A DNA stretch of 64,000 nucleotides, taken from positions 124,001-188,000 of the forward strand of contig NZ_QORI02000007.1 in assembly GCF_003325755.1 (NCBI RefSeq), written 5' to 3'. Positions 1-18,575 of the stretch are shown piece after piece; the stretch's first letter is position 1; every line of letters starts with the position of its first letter. The notes under the pieces are model-generated. The model was not told the origin of the DNA. It saw only the letters and a list, made by a program, of their open reading frames with translations, and did not search any database. A program made the position numbers and the translations under genes. The DNA is from Pseudomonas sp. SST3 (GTDB taxonomy: Bacteria; Pseudomonadota; Gammaproteobacteria; Pseudomonadales; Pseudomonadaceae).

Positions 1-1
1 G

Positions 2-139
2 AAACTGTCACGGCCACCGCATGACCTGAACGAGCGTCAGGTGTTCGTCACTAAAGTCGCTTCGGGAATTCATTTCATCGCCGCGCTGGCGACGGTGTTC
101 GTCGGGCTGCAGCTGGCGTTTCTGCCGCCCTGCGTTTGA
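2..139 (+). CDS. C-terminal end of an unidentified membrane protein (cut by window edge)
   Basis: An open frame enters from the left edge and stops with TGA at 137-139, giving about 45 residues. The visible end is a charged stretch (HDLNERQVFVTK) followed by one hydrophobic segment (FIAALATVFVGLQLAFL) and a short PPCV tail, so the protein probably ends in a membrane helix. It converges on tusA, with about 120 nt between the two stops. I do not recognise the family from so little sequence. A chance open frame is possible, but the codon use resembles the neighbouring genes. Confidence 0.45.
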   Translation, partial: KLSRPPHDLNERQVFVTKVASGIHFIAALATVFVGLQLAFLPPCV

Positions 140-259
140 GCGATCGCTCGATCAGGTCCCGAGCAGGCAGCGCGTTGCGACAGCATCGCTGATCGCGACC
201 TTCCAGCCTGGTTCGAGGGGCTGCACCTATCCAGCAGGTGCCCGACTCGAGCGGCGCTA

Positions 260-511
260 TCAATCGGTTTTCTTACGAATCCAGTAGAGGTAGGTCCCCT
301 CTGCGGTCTGCTGCTCCACCAGTTCATGGCCGAGAAATACGCAGAATTTGGGAATATCGCGCTGGGTAGATGGATCGGTTGCGATCACCTTGAGCAATTC
401 GCCGCCGCCGAGTCCGCGAACCTTGTTGTGCAGCATCATCACCGGCTCGGGGCAATTCAGACCGCTGGCATCGAGCACCGCGTCGGCGGACAGTTCAGCA
501 GATTGAGACAT
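260..511 (-). CDS. tusA: TusA-family sulfurtransferase
   Basis: Small 83-residue sulfur carrier. In known TusA proteins the cysteine of the N-terminal CPxP motif accepts persulfide sulfur from IscS and passes it to the Tus relay for tRNA 2-thiouridine and other sulfur needs. The motif is visible as LNCPEPV at about residues 18-24, and the remainder fits the compact TusA fold ([14 protein letters not shown]). The ATG has a good ribosome site (AGGAG, 6 nt spacer). It lies just downstream of rlmM on the same strand with a 64-nt gap, so the two may be co-transcribed. Length is normal for the family. Confidence 0.93.
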   Translation of the reverse strand: MSQSAELSADAVLDASGLNCPEPVMMLHNKVRGLGGGELLKVIATDPSTQRDIPKFCVFLGHELVEQQTAEGTYLYWIRKKTD

Positions 512-575
512 AACAGGCTCCTAAAACAGGACGGCATTGTCGCCCAGACAGATCGCGCGGTCACCCGCTTGCGCA

Positions 576-1625
576 TCACAGCCGACGCAGATGGCAGGTC
601 ACTTCCTCACGATCATGGTAAAGCTGCTTGCAGCCGATACTCGCCTTCACCCCTCGTTCGGCAAGCCCATCGGCGATGCGTTCCAGCAGACGCTTCACCT
701 CGGCGTAGCGCTGTTTCATGGGCAGTTTGAGGTTGACCACCGCCTCGCGACACAGGCCCTCACCGATCCACGTCTCCAGCAAGGCGGCGTTTTTCGCCGG
801 CTTCTCAACGATATCGCAAACCATCCAATCCACCGCCCGCTTCGGGCGGAAGGCAAAACCGTCGGCACGGTAATGACCAACCAGGCCGGATTCGAGCAGT
901 TCCTCGTTCATCGGGCCGTTATCCACCGCCATCACTTCTATATCTCGATTGACAAGCTGCCAGGTCCAGCCGCCCGGCGAAGCACCCAGATCCACCGCGG
1001 TCATACCGGCCGCCAGGCGTTGATCCCATTGTTCACGAGGAATGAAGTGATGCCAGGCCTCTTCCAGCTTCAGCGTCGAGCGGCTCGGCGCTTGCCGGGG
1101 GAACTTGAGCCGAGGAATGCCCATCGGCCACATCGCGCTGTTATCGGCTTCGGCAATGCCGAGGAAGACCTCACGGCCGCTCTTGAAGGTAAGTAGCAAG
1201 CGGGGACCATCGGCCCCTTCCTTGAGCCGCCCGGCCTGCGTCAATGCCTTGCGCAGCGGCGCCTCGAATTTGCGGCAGAAGGTCGACAGCTCCTTACCAT
1301 CATTGGTGTCCAGCACTTCCAGCCAGAGGCTGCTGCAGACCGGATAGGCACTGAGTTGTTCGAGCAACACGCCGATGCGGTCGGTTTCCGGCAGGGCCAG
1401 GTACTCGCCTCTCGCCCATTGCCGCGCAAAGATCAGCCGGGAGAAACGCAAGTTGCGCATCATTCGCTCGGCGCCACCCACGTCACTGCAGATGAACTCG
1501 GCGCATGCGCTGTTCGGTTTCGCTTTGGCGTAACCGACCACGTCCAGGCAGGCAGCCTGATCGCTGATCTCGGCACAGACTTCGTTTTCGAAGCCCGGGC
1601 GGCAATGCAGCAGCAATGTATTCAT
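576..1625 (-). CDS. rlmM: 23S rRNA 2'-O-ribose methyltransferase RlmM
   Basis: 349-residue SAM-dependent methyltransferase expected to modify C2498 of 23S rRNA. The N-terminal part is the THUMP-like RNA-binding region (MNTLLLHCRPGFE onward). The Rossmann methyltransferase core follows, with the SAM motif VDLGASPGGW near residues 210-220 and a DWMVCD segment further on. The KLPMKQRY motif near the end is typical of RlmM/RlmE-type enzymes. Full length, ATG start with a modest AAGG ribosome site. It is transcribed divergently from acnA across a 298-nt gap and lies upstream of tusA. Confidence 0.95.
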   Translation of the reverse strand: MNTLLLHCRPGFENEVCAEISDQAACLDVVGYAKAKPNSACAEFICSDVGGAERMMRNLRFSRLIFARQWARGEYLALPETDRIGVLLEQLSAYPVCSSLWLEVLDTNDGKELSTFCRKFEAPLRKALTQAGRLKEGADGPRLLLTFKSGREVFLGIAEADNSAMWPMGIPRLKFPRQAPSRSTLKLEEAWHHFIPREQWDQRLAAGMTAVDLGASPGGWTWQLVNRDIEVMAVDNGPMNEELLESGLVGHYRADGFAFRPKRAVDWMVCDIVEKPAKNAALLETWIGEGLCREAVVNLKLPMKQRYAEVKRLLERIADGLAERGVKASIGCKQLYHDREEVTCHLRRL

Positions 1626-1825
1626 GAATAAACCTTATCGTCGGCGCGAGGCGCATGGCGCCGAAGCGCCCTGCGACCAAAGCCGGACATGATAGCCGAG
1701 TGGGGAACCCCGGGCTCCGTGCTCCGGTCCAGTGAACAGTCAACTCGGAAATCAATCGGCCCGATATAGCCCTATCAGACGCTTGCAAGATACCGGGTAC
1801 GGTTCCATAGCCGCTGGCAACGACC

Positions 1826-1854
1826 GCGGCGTGTTTCGTGGCGAAACACGCCGC
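1826..1854. promoter_or_regulatory. Perfect 13-bp hairpin in the acnA leader
   Basis: GCGGCGTGTTTCG at 1826-1838 is exactly complementary to 1842-1854, with a 3-nt TGG loop. It lies in the gap between divergent rlmM and acnA, about 70 nt before the acnA ATG. No T-run follows, so it is not a standard intrinsic terminator. It could be an mRNA structure in the acnA leader or a palindromic protein site; no regulator motif was recognised. Confidence 0.55.
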
Positions 1855-1923
1855 CAGGGGCTAGTTTCAACATAACGCTCCCCATCCCAATCAGCCCGAC
1901 CGTGCGGGCACAAGGAGAGACGA

Positions 1924-4599
<2,676 letters not shown>

Positions 4600-4619
4600 A
4601 GCGTGCGCCTCACATCACC

Positions 4620-4657
4620 AAAACGCTCGCTCGCAGCGCTGCGGCGGCGGGCGTTTT
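4620..4657 (+). terminator. Terminator after acnA
   Basis: AAAACGC at 4620-4626 pairs with GCGTTTT at 4651-4657, extended inward by CGC/GCG around a GC-rich loop, and TTTTGCTTT follows. It lies about 20 nt past the acnA stop. Its sequence closely resembles the terminator after aer. Confidence 0.8.
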
Positions 4658-4794
4658 GCTTTGCAACGGACGTCCATCTGTCGGTCGATAATCAACTAAT
4701 CGGAATGCCTGCCGTTAAGCAAAACATACCGGTCACCTGACCACACCACGTCTTGAAAACACGCACCAAGCCCCTCGAACTGCAGGCGTATCTC

Positions 4795-6363
4795 ATGCGA
4801 AACAACCAGCCCATCACCCAGCGCGAATATGCGTTCCCCGACCAGCAGCGGCTGATTTCCACTACGGACCTGAAAGGCCAGATCAACTACTGCAACGACA
4901 TTTTCGCGGAAGTCAGCGGCTTCGAGCATAGCGAGCTTATCGGCTCTCCGCACAACCTGATCCGCCACCCGGACGTGCCGTCCGCCGTGTTCGCTCACAT
5001 GTGGGCAACGCTCAAGGACGGAAAACCCTGGATGGGAATCGTCAAGAACCGACGCAAGGATGGGGACCACTACTGGGTCAACGCCTATGTAACGCCGGTG
5101 GTCGACATGCAACGCCAGGTCATCGGCTATGAATCGGTCCGCACCAAACCCACCCGCGAGCAGATCCAGCGTGCGGAAGCGCTCTATGCGCGTCTCAACG
5201 CGGGCAAGAGCGGCGTGCCTCGTCGGGAGAAATGGCTCCCCCTGGCGGCCAACTGGCTGCCCTTCATTCTCACCAGCCAGATCGGGTTCATGGTCGGTTA
5301 CTGGCTCAACCACATGTGGGGCTTCGCCTTGGCTGCGCTGCTCTCCGTACCGCTGGGCCTCGCCGGCCGCCATTGGCAGATGCGCGGAGTGAACCGCTTA
5401 GTGCGCCTGGCCGAGCAATCGATGAGCGATCCGCTGATTGCTCGCATGTATACCGACAGCCAGGGCGTCGAAGCGCGCCTGGAAATGGCGATGCTCAGCG
5501 AGCATGCCCGTCTGAAAACCTGCCTCACTCGTCTGCAGGACAGCGCCGTGCAATTGCAGCAGCAGGCCAAGCGGGCCGATGAGCTCGCGCACAGCTGCTC
5601 GGACGGGCTGGCTCGTCAACATCACGAAACCGAGCAGGTCGCCACGGCCATCAACCAGATGGCCGCGACGACTCAGGAGGTTGCAGGCAACGTCACGCTG
5701 GCAGCCGAGGCGACCGAGCAAGCCAGCCAGTTGACCGCGCAGGGCCAGGAAATCAGCGCCCAAACGCGCAAAGCCATCGAACTGCTAGCTCACGCGGTCA
5801 CGGAAACCGGCGATGCGGTATCCGCACTGGCGCAGAACAGTGACGAAATCGGTACCGTCGTCGACGTGATCAAGAGCATTGCCGACCAGACCAATCTGCT
5901 CGCGCTCAATGCGGCGATCGAAGCGGCCCGCGCCGGGGAGAGCGGTCGCGGCTTCGCGGTCGTAGCCGACGAGGTCCGTCAACTGGCCCAACGTACCGGT
6001 GCCGCAACAGGCCAGATCCATCAGCTGATCGAAAAGCTCCAGCTGCAGGCGCGCCAGGCGGTCGAAACGACCGAGCAGGGTCGTGCACAGGCGAGCCGTG
6101 GCGTGGAACGGGTGATCGATGCGGACAAGGCACTGGGAGGCATCAGCACGGCAGTGGGACGCATCATCGATATGACCTCGCAGATTGCTTCTGCGACCGA
6201 GCAGCAGAGTGCGGTCGCAGAGGAAATCAGCCACAACGTCAGCAATATCGCCCGCCTCGCCGATCAGACCTCCGGAGACGCCCAGAGCTCAGCGCTGCTC
6301 TCTGAGGACCTGGCCGCAACCGCACAATCGCAGTACACCCTGGTGGAGCGCTTCAACCGCTGA
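4795..6363 (+). CDS. aer: PAS-domain aerotaxis receptor (Aer-type chemoreceptor)
   Basis: 522-residue energy/oxygen taxis transducer. The N-terminal PAS domain (about residues 8-120; [19 protein letters not shown], then HPDVP and [16 protein letters not shown]) would hold FAD and sense redox state. Two closely spaced membrane segments follow (about 155-195) with almost no periplasmic loop. The cytoplasmic signalling hairpin carries the conserved tip [20 protein letters not shown] prefer the ATG at 4795 ([11 protein letters not shown]) over an upstream TTG at 4753, because Pseudomonas Aer proteins begin this way as I recall. acnA followed by aer is also the PAO1 order. Confidence 0.93.
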   Translation: MRNNQPITQREYAFPDQQRLISTTDLKGQINYCNDIFAEVSGFEHSELIGSPHNLIRHPDVPSAVFAHMWATLKDGKPWMGIVKNRRKDGDHYWVNAYVTPVVDMQRQVIGYESVRTKPTREQIQRAEALYARLNAGKSGVPRREKWLPLAANWLPFILTSQIGFMVGYWLNHMWGFALAALLSVPLGLAGRHWQMRGVNRLVRLAEQSMSDPLIARMYTDSQGVEARLEMAMLSEHARLKTCLTRLQDSAVQLQQQAKRADELAHSCSDGLARQHHETEQVATAINQMAATTQEVAGNVTLAAEATEQASQLTAQGQEISAQTRKAIELLAHAVTETGDAVSALAQNSDEIGTVVDVIKSIADQTNLLALNAAIEAARAGESGRGFAVVADEVRQLAQRTGAATGQIHQLIEKLQLQARQAVETTEQGRAQASRGVERVIDADKALGGISTAVGRIIDMTSQIASATEQQSAVAEEISHNVSNIARLADQTSGDAQSSALLSEDLAATAQSQYTLVERFNR

Positions 6364-6385
6364 ACCGGCTTGGCAACGCTCAGAC

Positions 6386-6419
6386 AACGCCCGCTCGCAG
6401 CGCCGCTGCAGCGGGCGTT
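6386..6419 (+). terminator. Terminator after aer
   Basis: AACGCCCGCT pairs with AGCGGGCGTT, and an inner GCAGC/GCTGC stem is stacked on top, giving about 15 bp. TTTGCTTTG follows. It lies 22 nt after the aer stop and before the convergent hydrolase gene, so it may act in both directions. Confidence 0.85.
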
Positions 6420-6442
6420 TGCTTTGTAGCAGGCAGGGCAAA

Positions 6443-7111
6443 TCAAGGCTGACGCAAGAACGCGGCAACGACCTGCGCGGCGCTCTGAAGGTGCTGCTCG
6501 TGAGTCAGCCCCGAGCGCTTCAGCGGCTTGAGGTCATGGTCCGCGGCAGCCATCCAGTTGAGACGAATTGTCGGCGATAGGGAATAGCCGGCAACGGTAT
6601 TCCTATCGCCCAGTGCATCCCGCTCCCCCTGAACGATCAATGTCGGCGTGCGCAGCTCGGCGAGATGCGCTACACGTGGCTTTTCCGGCTTGCCCGCGGC
6701 GTAAAACGGGTAACCCAGACAGACCAGCGCATCGACCGCCAGCTCATCGGCCAGCAGGCTCGCCATTCGACCGCCCATGGACTTGCCTCCGATAGCCAAA
6801 CGTCCTGCGGTTTGCTGTCGCACCGACTGATACACCTCACGCCATTGCTGCAACAGCTGCGCCTGCGGATTCGGTGGACGCTTGCGTCCGGTCGCTCGCC
6901 GTTCGGCCATATATGCGAACTCGAAGCGAAAGACCGCAATACCGCATGCCAGAAGCCCCTCGACCATCTTCTGCATGAAATCACTGTCCATCGGCGCACC
7001 CGCGCCATGGGCCAGGATCAAGCTGGCGAAAGCCCCGCCCGGCGGCTGATCAGCCCTCATGAACGGAATTTCACCGCCTTGCGAGTATTGATCAGCGTCA
7101 ATACCGGCCAT
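6443..7111 (-). CDS. Alpha/beta-hydrolase of the KANL3/Tex30 type
   Basis: About 222-residue cytoplasmic alpha/beta-hydrolase. [13 protein letters not shown] is the N-terminal strand and oxyanion region, GGKSMGGRM holds the nucleophilic serine (GxSxG), [13 protein letters not shown] carries the likely acid, and AADHDLKP the histidine. The substrate is unknown. An ATG at 7126 is possible, but GGGGAAAGGG immediately precedes the ATG at 7111, so I prefer the latter; a third candidate lies at 7060. The gene diverges from the first cco operon and, with the 7111 start, an Anr box lies inside its first codons. Confidence 0.85.
   Translation of the reverse strand: MAGIDADQYSQGGEIPFMRADQPPGGAFASLILAHGAGAPMDSDFMQKMVEGLLACGIAVFRFEFAYMAERRATGRKRPPNPQAQLLQQWREVYQSVRQQTAGRLAIGGKSMGGRMASLLADELAVDALVCLGYPFYAAGKPEKPRVAHLAELRTPTLIVQGERDALGDRNTVAGYSLSPTIRLNWMAAADHDLKPLKRSGLTHEQHLQSAAQVVAAFLRQP
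7088..7101 (+). promoter_or_regulatory. Anr/Fnr box upstream of the first cco operon
   Basis: TTGAT-CAGC-GTCAA is a near-perfect Anr/Fnr box (consensus TTGAT-N4-ATCAA). It is centred at 7094.5, about 115 nt before the ccoN ATG at 7210. A site at -41.5 would predict a transcription start near 7136, although the -10 there (CATCCT at 7124-7129) is poor. It overlaps the beginning of the divergent hydrolase gene. In P. aeruginosa the oxidase operon at the same position (cco2) is Anr-activated. Confidence 0.75.
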
Positions 7112-7209
7112 ATGCCCTTTCCCCATCCTTGCCCCCGCTTACCCGTGAAAGAAATGTCTGCTCACCGCAACAACAAAACATGCTCATTACCGTGGATGGA
7201 AGCCCATAC

Positions 7210-9255
<2,046 letters not shown>

Positions 9256-9355
9256 GATGGGCTGCAAAATATCGAAAACGATGTGCTGCAGCGGCAGCCG
9301 TCAGAGATTCAACATCGCGGATAGCTCGAGCGTTCGGGCTGTCCAGGAGTAACAG

Positions 9356-10291
9356 ATGAACGCTTTCTGGAGTGGATACATCGCCCTGCTTACGCTGGGC
9401 ACCATCGTCGCTCTGTTCTGGCTGATTTTTGCCACTCGCAAGGGCGAGTCCGAGGGCACGACCGACAAGACCATGGGGCATTCCTTCGACGGCATTGAGG
9501 AATACGACAACCCGCTGCCCAAGTGGTGGTTCATGCTGTTCATCGGCACCTTGGTGTTCGGCATTCTCTATCTGGTGCTATATCCGGGCCTGGGTAACTG
9601 GAAAGGCGTAATGCCCGGTTACGAAGGCGGCTGGACCCAGGACAAGCAGTGGCAGCGAGAGGTCGAGCAAGCGGACGCCAAGTTTGGCCCTATCTTCGCC
9701 AGGTATTCGGCCATGGATGTCGCCCAACTTGCTCAGGACGAGCATGCGTTGAAGATCGGTGGCCGGCTCTTCGCCAACTATTGTTCGGTCTGCCATGGAT
9801 CGGACGCCAAGGGCGCGAACGGCTTCCCCAACCTGGCGGACAGCGACTGGCGCTGGGGTGGTGATGCAGAGACCATCAAGGCCTCCATTCTTCACGGCCG
9901 CGTTGCAGCGATGCCGGCCTGGGGTCAGGTTATCGGCGAAGAAGGCGTCAAGAACGTCGCGGCCTTCGTGCGCGGCGATCTGGCCGGTCTCCCTCTGCCA
10001 GAAGGCGTCGAAGCGGATACAACCGTCGGTGGCCAGGTCTACGCGCAGACCTGTTCGGTCTGTCACGGCGCGAATGGCGAGGGCATGGCTGCGCTGGGCG
10101 CGCCCAACCTGACCAACCCCGCCGGATGGATCTATGGTTCGAGCCTGCCGCAGCTGCAACAGACCATTCGTCACGGGCGCAACGGCCAAATGCCGGCGCA
10201 GGAACAATACCTGGGCAACGACAAGGTGCACTTGCTTGCCGCCTACGTGTATAGCCTGTCGCAACAGCCAGAACATCTGGCGAAGCAGTAA
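9356..10291 (+). CDS. ccoP: cbb3 oxidase subunit III CcoP, dihaem cytochrome c (first operon)
   Basis: 311-residue subunit. An N-terminal segment ([22 protein letters not shown]) and a second helix ([20 protein letters not shown]) anchor it. Two cytochrome c domains follow, each with CSVCH, at about residues 142-146 and 234-238. It is the entry point for electrons from soluble cytochromes. A 100-nt spacer separates it from ccoO where the second operon has ccoQ; the only frame there is a 31-codon one without a membrane helix. AGGAG precedes the ATG. Confidence 0.96.
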   Translation: MNAFWSGYIALLTLGTIVALFWLIFATRKGESEGTTDKTMGHSFDGIEEYDNPLPKWWFMLFIGTLVFGILYLVLYPGLGNWKGVMPGYEGGWTQDKQWQREVEQADAKFGPIFARYSAMDVAQLAQDEHALKIGGRLFANYCSVCHGSDAKGANGFPNLADSDWRWGGDAETIKASILHGRVAAMPAWGQVIGEEGVKNVAAFVRGDLAGLPLPEGVEADTTVGGQVYAQTCSVCHGANGEGMAALGAPNLTNPAGWIYGSSLPQLQQTIRHGRNGQMPAQEQYLGNDKVHLLAAYVYSLSQQPEHLAKQ

Positions 10292-10297
10292 ATCACT

Positions 10298-10329
10298 ACA
10301 GGGCGGTATCACCGTACCGCCCTGTTTTT
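10298..10329 (+). terminator. Intrinsic terminator between the two cco operons
   Basis: ACAGGGCGGTA at 10298-10308 is perfectly complementary to 10315-10325, with the 6-nt loop TCACCG, followed by TTTTA. It lies directly after the ccoP stop, so the two oxidase operons are separately terminated transcription units. Confidence 0.92.
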
Positions 10330-12076
<1,747 letters not shown>

Positions 12077-12087
12077 GGAACCGATAA

Positions 12088-12699
<612 letters not shown>

Positions 12700-12705
12700 C
12701 GCACC

Positions 12706-12888
12706 ATGGAAATCGGGACTCTTCGCGGTCTGGGCACCATTCTTGTTTTCGTCGCCTTCATTGGCGTCGTGCTCTGGGCTTATAGCAGCAAGCGCAAGAA
12801 AAGCTTCGATGAAGCTGCCAACCTGCCCTTCGCAGACGAGCCCGACGCCAAGAAGCGTGATGAAGAAGCTTCCAGGAGTAAGAAATAA
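12706..12888 (+). CDS. ccoQ: cbb3 oxidase small subunit CcoQ
   Basis: 60-residue protein with one N-terminal transmembrane helix (LGTILVFVAFIGVVLWAY) and a highly charged tail (KRKKSFDE to ASRSKK), the usual CcoQ/FixQ plan. It is thought to stabilise the CcoN-CcoO-CcoP assembly. Its stop abuts the ccoP ATG at 12889, and an AGGAG ribosome site for ccoP lies inside its last codons. The first operon has no equivalent. Confidence 0.93.
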   Translation: MEIGTLRGLGTILVFVAFIGVVLWAYSSKRKKSFDEAANLPFADEPDAKKRDEEASRSKK

Positions 12889-13806
12889 ATGACCTCGTTT
12901 TGGAGTTGGTACATCACCCTGCTGAGCCTGGGGACCATTGCCGCACTGGTCTGGCTGCTGCTCGCGACTCGCAAGGGACAACGCCACGACAGCACCGAAG
13001 AAACCGTCGGCCATTCCTATGACGGCATCGAGGAATACGACAACCCGCTCCCGCGCTGGTGGTTCATGCTGTTTGTCGCCACGGTGATCTTCGCCCTCGG
13101 TTATCTGGTGCTGTACCCGGGCCTGGGTAACTGGAAAGGCGTGATGCCGGGTTACGAAGGTGGCTGGACCCAAGTGAAGGAATGGCAGCGCGAAATGGAC
13201 AAGGCGAACGAGCAATACGGCCCGCTCTACGCCAAGTTCGCATCGATGCCCGTCGAAGAAGTCGCTCAAGATCCGCAAGCCCTGAAGATGGGCGGTCGCC
13301 TGTTCGCATCCAACTGCTCCGTCTGCCACGGCTCGGACGCTAAGGGCGCTTACGGCTTCCCCAACCTGACGGACAACGATTGGCTGTGGGGCGGCGCCCC
13401 CGAGACCATCAAGACCACCATCATGGGCGGGCGTCAGGCTGCAATGCCTGCATGGCGCGATGTCATCGGCGAGGAAGGCATTCGCAACGTTGCCGGGTAT
13501 GTCCGCACCCTGGCCGGCCGGGAGATACCCGAAGGCATCAACGCTGACATTGAGCAGGGTCAAAAGATCTTTGCCGCCAACTGTGTAGCCTGTCATGGAT
13601 CTGAAGGTAAAGGCACGGAAGCCATGGGCGCACCGGACCTGACCGATAACGTCTGGCTCTACGGCTCGAGCTTCGGACAGATTCAACAGACCCTGCGCTA
13701 CGGCCGTAACGGCCGCATGCCAGCCCAGGAGCACATCCTTGGTAACGACAAGGTGCACCTGCTGGCGGCCTATGTGTACAGCCTCTCGCAACAGTCGGAG
13801 GACTGA
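12889..13806 (+). CDS. ccoP: cbb3 oxidase subunit III CcoP, dihaem cytochrome c (second operon)
   Basis: 305-residue dihaem cytochrome c subunit with the same layout as the first copy: an N-terminal helix ([20 protein letters not shown]), a second helix ([20 protein letters not shown]), then two haem c domains with CSVCH and CVACH. The N-terminal third is very close to copy one; the haem domains are more divergent. It is the last gene of ccoNOQP; about 130 nt separate it from ccoG. Confidence 0.97.
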   Translation: MTSFWSWYITLLSLGTIAALVWLLLATRKGQRHDSTEETVGHSYDGIEEYDNPLPRWWFMLFVATVIFALGYLVLYPGLGNWKGVMPGYEGGWTQVKEWQREMDKANEQYGPLYAKFASMPVEEVAQDPQALKMGGRLFASNCSVCHGSDAKGAYGFPNLTDNDWLWGGAPETIKTTIMGGRQAAMPAWRDVIGEEGIRNVAGYVRTLAGREIPEGINADIEQGQKIFAANCVACHGSEGKGTEAMGAPDLTDNVWLYGSSFGQIQQTLRYGRNGRMPAQEHILGNDKVHLLAAYVYSLSQQSED

Positions 13807-13885
13807 CAGGCAATCCAGGCGCGACCCACGGTCGCACCTGATGTCAGCCATCGAGGCGTACCATTCGCAGCAGGTCAGTTAAGGA

Positions 13886-13911
13886 TCCCGGTCGGCATGT
13901 ATCGACCGGGA
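13886..13911. promoter_or_regulatory. Perfect 9-bp inverted repeat upstream of ccoG
   Basis: TCCCGGTCG at 13886-13894 is complementary to 13903-13911, with the 8-nt loop GCATGTAT. It is about 30 nt before the ccoG ATG in the gap between ccoP and ccoG. No T-run follows, so it is more likely a leader structure or operator than a terminator. It does not match an Anr box. Confidence 0.4.
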
Positions 13912-13940
13912 CACTCACCCTCCGCCGTGGTACGTATTCG

Positions 13941-15353
13941 ATGTCCGAGCAAATCCCCGTTCATGATGTAACCCCCCCGGCCAAGGTCAACGCATCATCC
14001 GACCTCTATGCCGCTCGCGAAAAAATCTATACCCGCTCCTTCACCGGCCTGTTCCGTAATCTGCGACTCGCAGGCGGTGCGCTGCTCTTCCTGCTCTATT
14101 TCGGCACCGTGTGGCTGAACTGGAACGGCCGCCAGGCTGTCTGGTGGGACCTGCCCGAGCGCAAGTTCTACATATTTGGCGCCACATTCTGGCCCCAGGA
14201 TTTCATTCTGCTGTCGGCGCTGCTGATCATCTGCGCGTTCGGGCTGTTCTTCATCACTGTGTTCGCCGGCCGCGTCTGGTGTGGCTATACGTGCCCGCAA
14301 AGCGTGTTCACCTGGGTTTTCATGTGGGCTGAAAAGGTCACCGAAGGTGATCGCAACCAGCGCATGAAGCTCGACAAGGCGCCCATGAGTGCCAACAAGT
14401 TTCTACGCAAATTGGCCAAGCATTCGATTTGGCTAGGCGTCTCGCTGGCTACTGCTGTCACCTTTGTTGGCTACTTCACCCCGATCCGAGATCTGGTGCC
14501 TGATCTGCTGAACTTCCAAGTGGGCGGCTGGGCATTGTTTTGGGTGGGTTTCTTTACCCTGGCGACCTACGGCAACGCCGGTTATCTGCGTGAGCAGGTG
14601 TGCATCTACATGTGCCCCTACGCACGCTTCCAGAGTGTGATGTTCGACCAGGATACGTTGATCGTCTCTTACGACCCGCGTCGCGGCGAGCGCCGCGGGC
14701 CACGGAAGAAGGAGACTGATTACAAGGCCATGGGACTCGGTGATTGCATCGATTGCACCATGTGCGTACAGGTTTGCCCCACCGGCATCGACATCCGCGA
14801 CGGCCTACAGATCGAATGCATTGGCTGCGCGGCTTGCATCGATGCCTGCGACACCATCATGGACAAGATGAACTACCCTCGCGGGCTGATCAGCTACACC
14901 ACCGAGCACAACCTGTCGGGGCAGAAAACCCACCTGGCCCGGCCCCGCCTGATGGGCTATGCCGTTGCGCTGGTCGCCATGATGGGCGTGTTCGTCTACG
15001 CAGTCACCGATCGCTCTCTGGTCAAGCTAGACGTTCTCAAGGATCGCGTGCTCTACCGTGAAAACGAGCAAGGCAGGATCGAAAACGTCTACACGCTGAA
15101 AGTGATGAACAAGGCCCAAAACGGGCAGACCTTCGTGATCGAGGCCACTGGCCTGGATGGTCTGCAATACGAAGGACGCAACGAGATCCGCGCCGAGGCC
15201 GGTGAACTGGTCACCGTTCCGGTGGAGCTTTCGGTTGCCCCCGAGCAGCTTCCCTCGAGCACCAACGACATCGTCTTCCACGTCAAGTCGGCGGATGATT
15301 CCTCAATCGAAGACGAAGCGGAAAGCCGTTTCATCGGCCCAAGCATTCGCTGA
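13941..15353 (+). CDS. ccoG: cbb3 oxidase assembly protein CcoG (FixG)
   Basis: 470-residue membrane ferredoxin-like protein, reported in other bacteria to act as a cupric reductase during cbb3 assembly. The N-terminal half has several membrane helices with WCGYTCPQSVF and CIYMCPYARF. The centre carries two [4Fe-4S] motifs, CIDCTMCVQVCP and CIGCAACIDACD. The C-terminal third, after a final helix (ALVAMMGVFVYAV), is a periplasmic Ig-like domain. It is the first gene of ccoGHIS and is followed 10 nt later by ccoH. Confidence 0.97.
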   Translation: MSEQIPVHDVTPPAKVNASSDLYAAREKIYTRSFTGLFRNLRLAGGALLFLLYFGTVWLNWNGRQAVWWDLPERKFYIFGATFWPQDFILLSALLIICAFGLFFITVFAGRVWCGYTCPQSVFTWVFMWAEKVTEGDRNQRMKLDKAPMSANKFLRKLAKHSIWLGVSLATAVTFVGYFTPIRDLVPDLLNFQVGGWALFWVGFFTLATYGNAGYLREQVCIYMCPYARFQSVMFDQDTLIVSYDPRRGERRGPRKKETDYKAMGLGDCIDCTMCVQVCPTGIDIRDGLQIECIGCAACIDACDTIMDKMNYPRGLISYTTEHNLSGQKTHLARPRLMGYAVALVAMMGVFVYAVTDRSLVKLDVLKDRVLYRENEQGRIENVYTLKVMNKAQNGQTFVIEATGLDGLQYEGRNEIRAEAGELVTVPVELSVAPEQLPSSTNDIVFHVKSADDSSIEDEAESRFIGPSIR

Positions 15354-15363
15354 CAGGTAGTAC

Positions 15364-15867
15364 ATGAGTAATTCAGACCAAGAGAACACCCGTTGGTACA
15401 CCCAGTTCTGGGCCTGGTTCGTCATTGGCATCTTGCTGATATCGGTAATTCTCGGCACCTCGATGCTTACCATCGCGATCCGCAATGCCGACACGCTGGT
15501 GTCAGACAACTATTACGACGCCGGCAAGGGCATCAACCAGTCACTGGAGCGCGAGAAACTCGCCGAGCGTCTGCAACTACAAGCTCAGCTGACGCTCAAC
15601 GACGAGCGCGGACTGGCCGAAGTACAGCTGAGCGGTCACAGCGGACCGCAGCAATTAGTGCTGAACCTGCTCTCCCCGACTCAGCCCGAACGCGATCGCC
15701 GCATTGTTCTCCAGCCTCAGGGCAACGGCTTCTATCAGGGACAGATGCAGGAGCCGGTCACCGGTAGGCGCTTCGTTGAACTGCTCGGTCGCGAGGGTGA
15801 TCAGGACTGGCGCCTGTTCGAGGAAAAGGAAATCGTAAGCGGCCAGACACTCGAACTGAGCTACTGA
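15364..15867 (+). CDS. ccoH: cbb3 oxidase assembly protein CcoH (FixH)
   Basis: 167-residue protein with one N-terminal membrane helix ([20 protein letters not shown]) and a periplasmic domain, matching FixH/CcoH. The [14 protein letters not shown] segment after the helix is a recognisable family feature. CcoH joins assembly intermediates and the mature oxidase. It starts 10 nt after ccoG and ends 7 nt before ccoI. Confidence 0.92.
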   Translation: MSNSDQENTRWYTQFWAWFVIGILLISVILGTSMLTIAIRNADTLVSDNYYDAGKGINQSLEREKLAERLQLQAQLTLNDERGLAEVQLSGHSGPQQLVLNLLSPTQPERDRRIVLQPQGNGFYQGQMQEPVTGRRFVELLGREGDQDWRLFEEKEIVSGQTLELSY

Positions 15868-15874
15868 TCAATCA

Positions 15875-18319
<2,445 letters not shown>

Positions 18320-18365
18320 CTCCACCACTTCTGCCGTGCTTGCCGTACCGTTTCTGGAGGCCCTT

Positions 18366-18575
18366 ATGGCCGCGCTTTACATTCTGATTCCCGTCGCCGT
18401 GGTTCTGGTTGCATTGGCCATCTGGGTATTTTTCTGGGCGGTCGATAGCGGCCAGTACGACGATCTGGATGGCCCTGCTCATAGCATCCTGTTCGACGAG
18501 GAAGATCCCAAGCATCGCGCTGGCATCGAGCAAGCGGAAAAGAGCAACGGCGACGGAAAATCCGATCGTGGCTGA
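18366..18575 (+). CDS. ccoS: cbb3 oxidase maturation protein CcoS
   Basis: 69-residue protein with one N-terminal membrane helix (YILIPVAVVLVALAIWVFFW) and the CcoS hallmark AVDSGQYDDLDGPAHSILFDE. CcoS is needed to insert haem b and copper into CcoN. The ATG at 18366 has a clear CTGGAGG site; a frame opening 30 nt upstream is less likely. It overlaps the next gene by 8 nt. Confidence 0.94.
   Translation: MAALYILIPVAVVLVALAIWVFFWAVDSGQYDDLDGPAHSILFDEEDPKHRAGIEQAEKSNGDGKSDRG

Noticed and set aside
9256..9351. Possible remnant of ccoQ in the first cco operon
   Set aside because: The 31-codon frame has no hydrophobic helix and no similarity to the CcoQ of the second operon.
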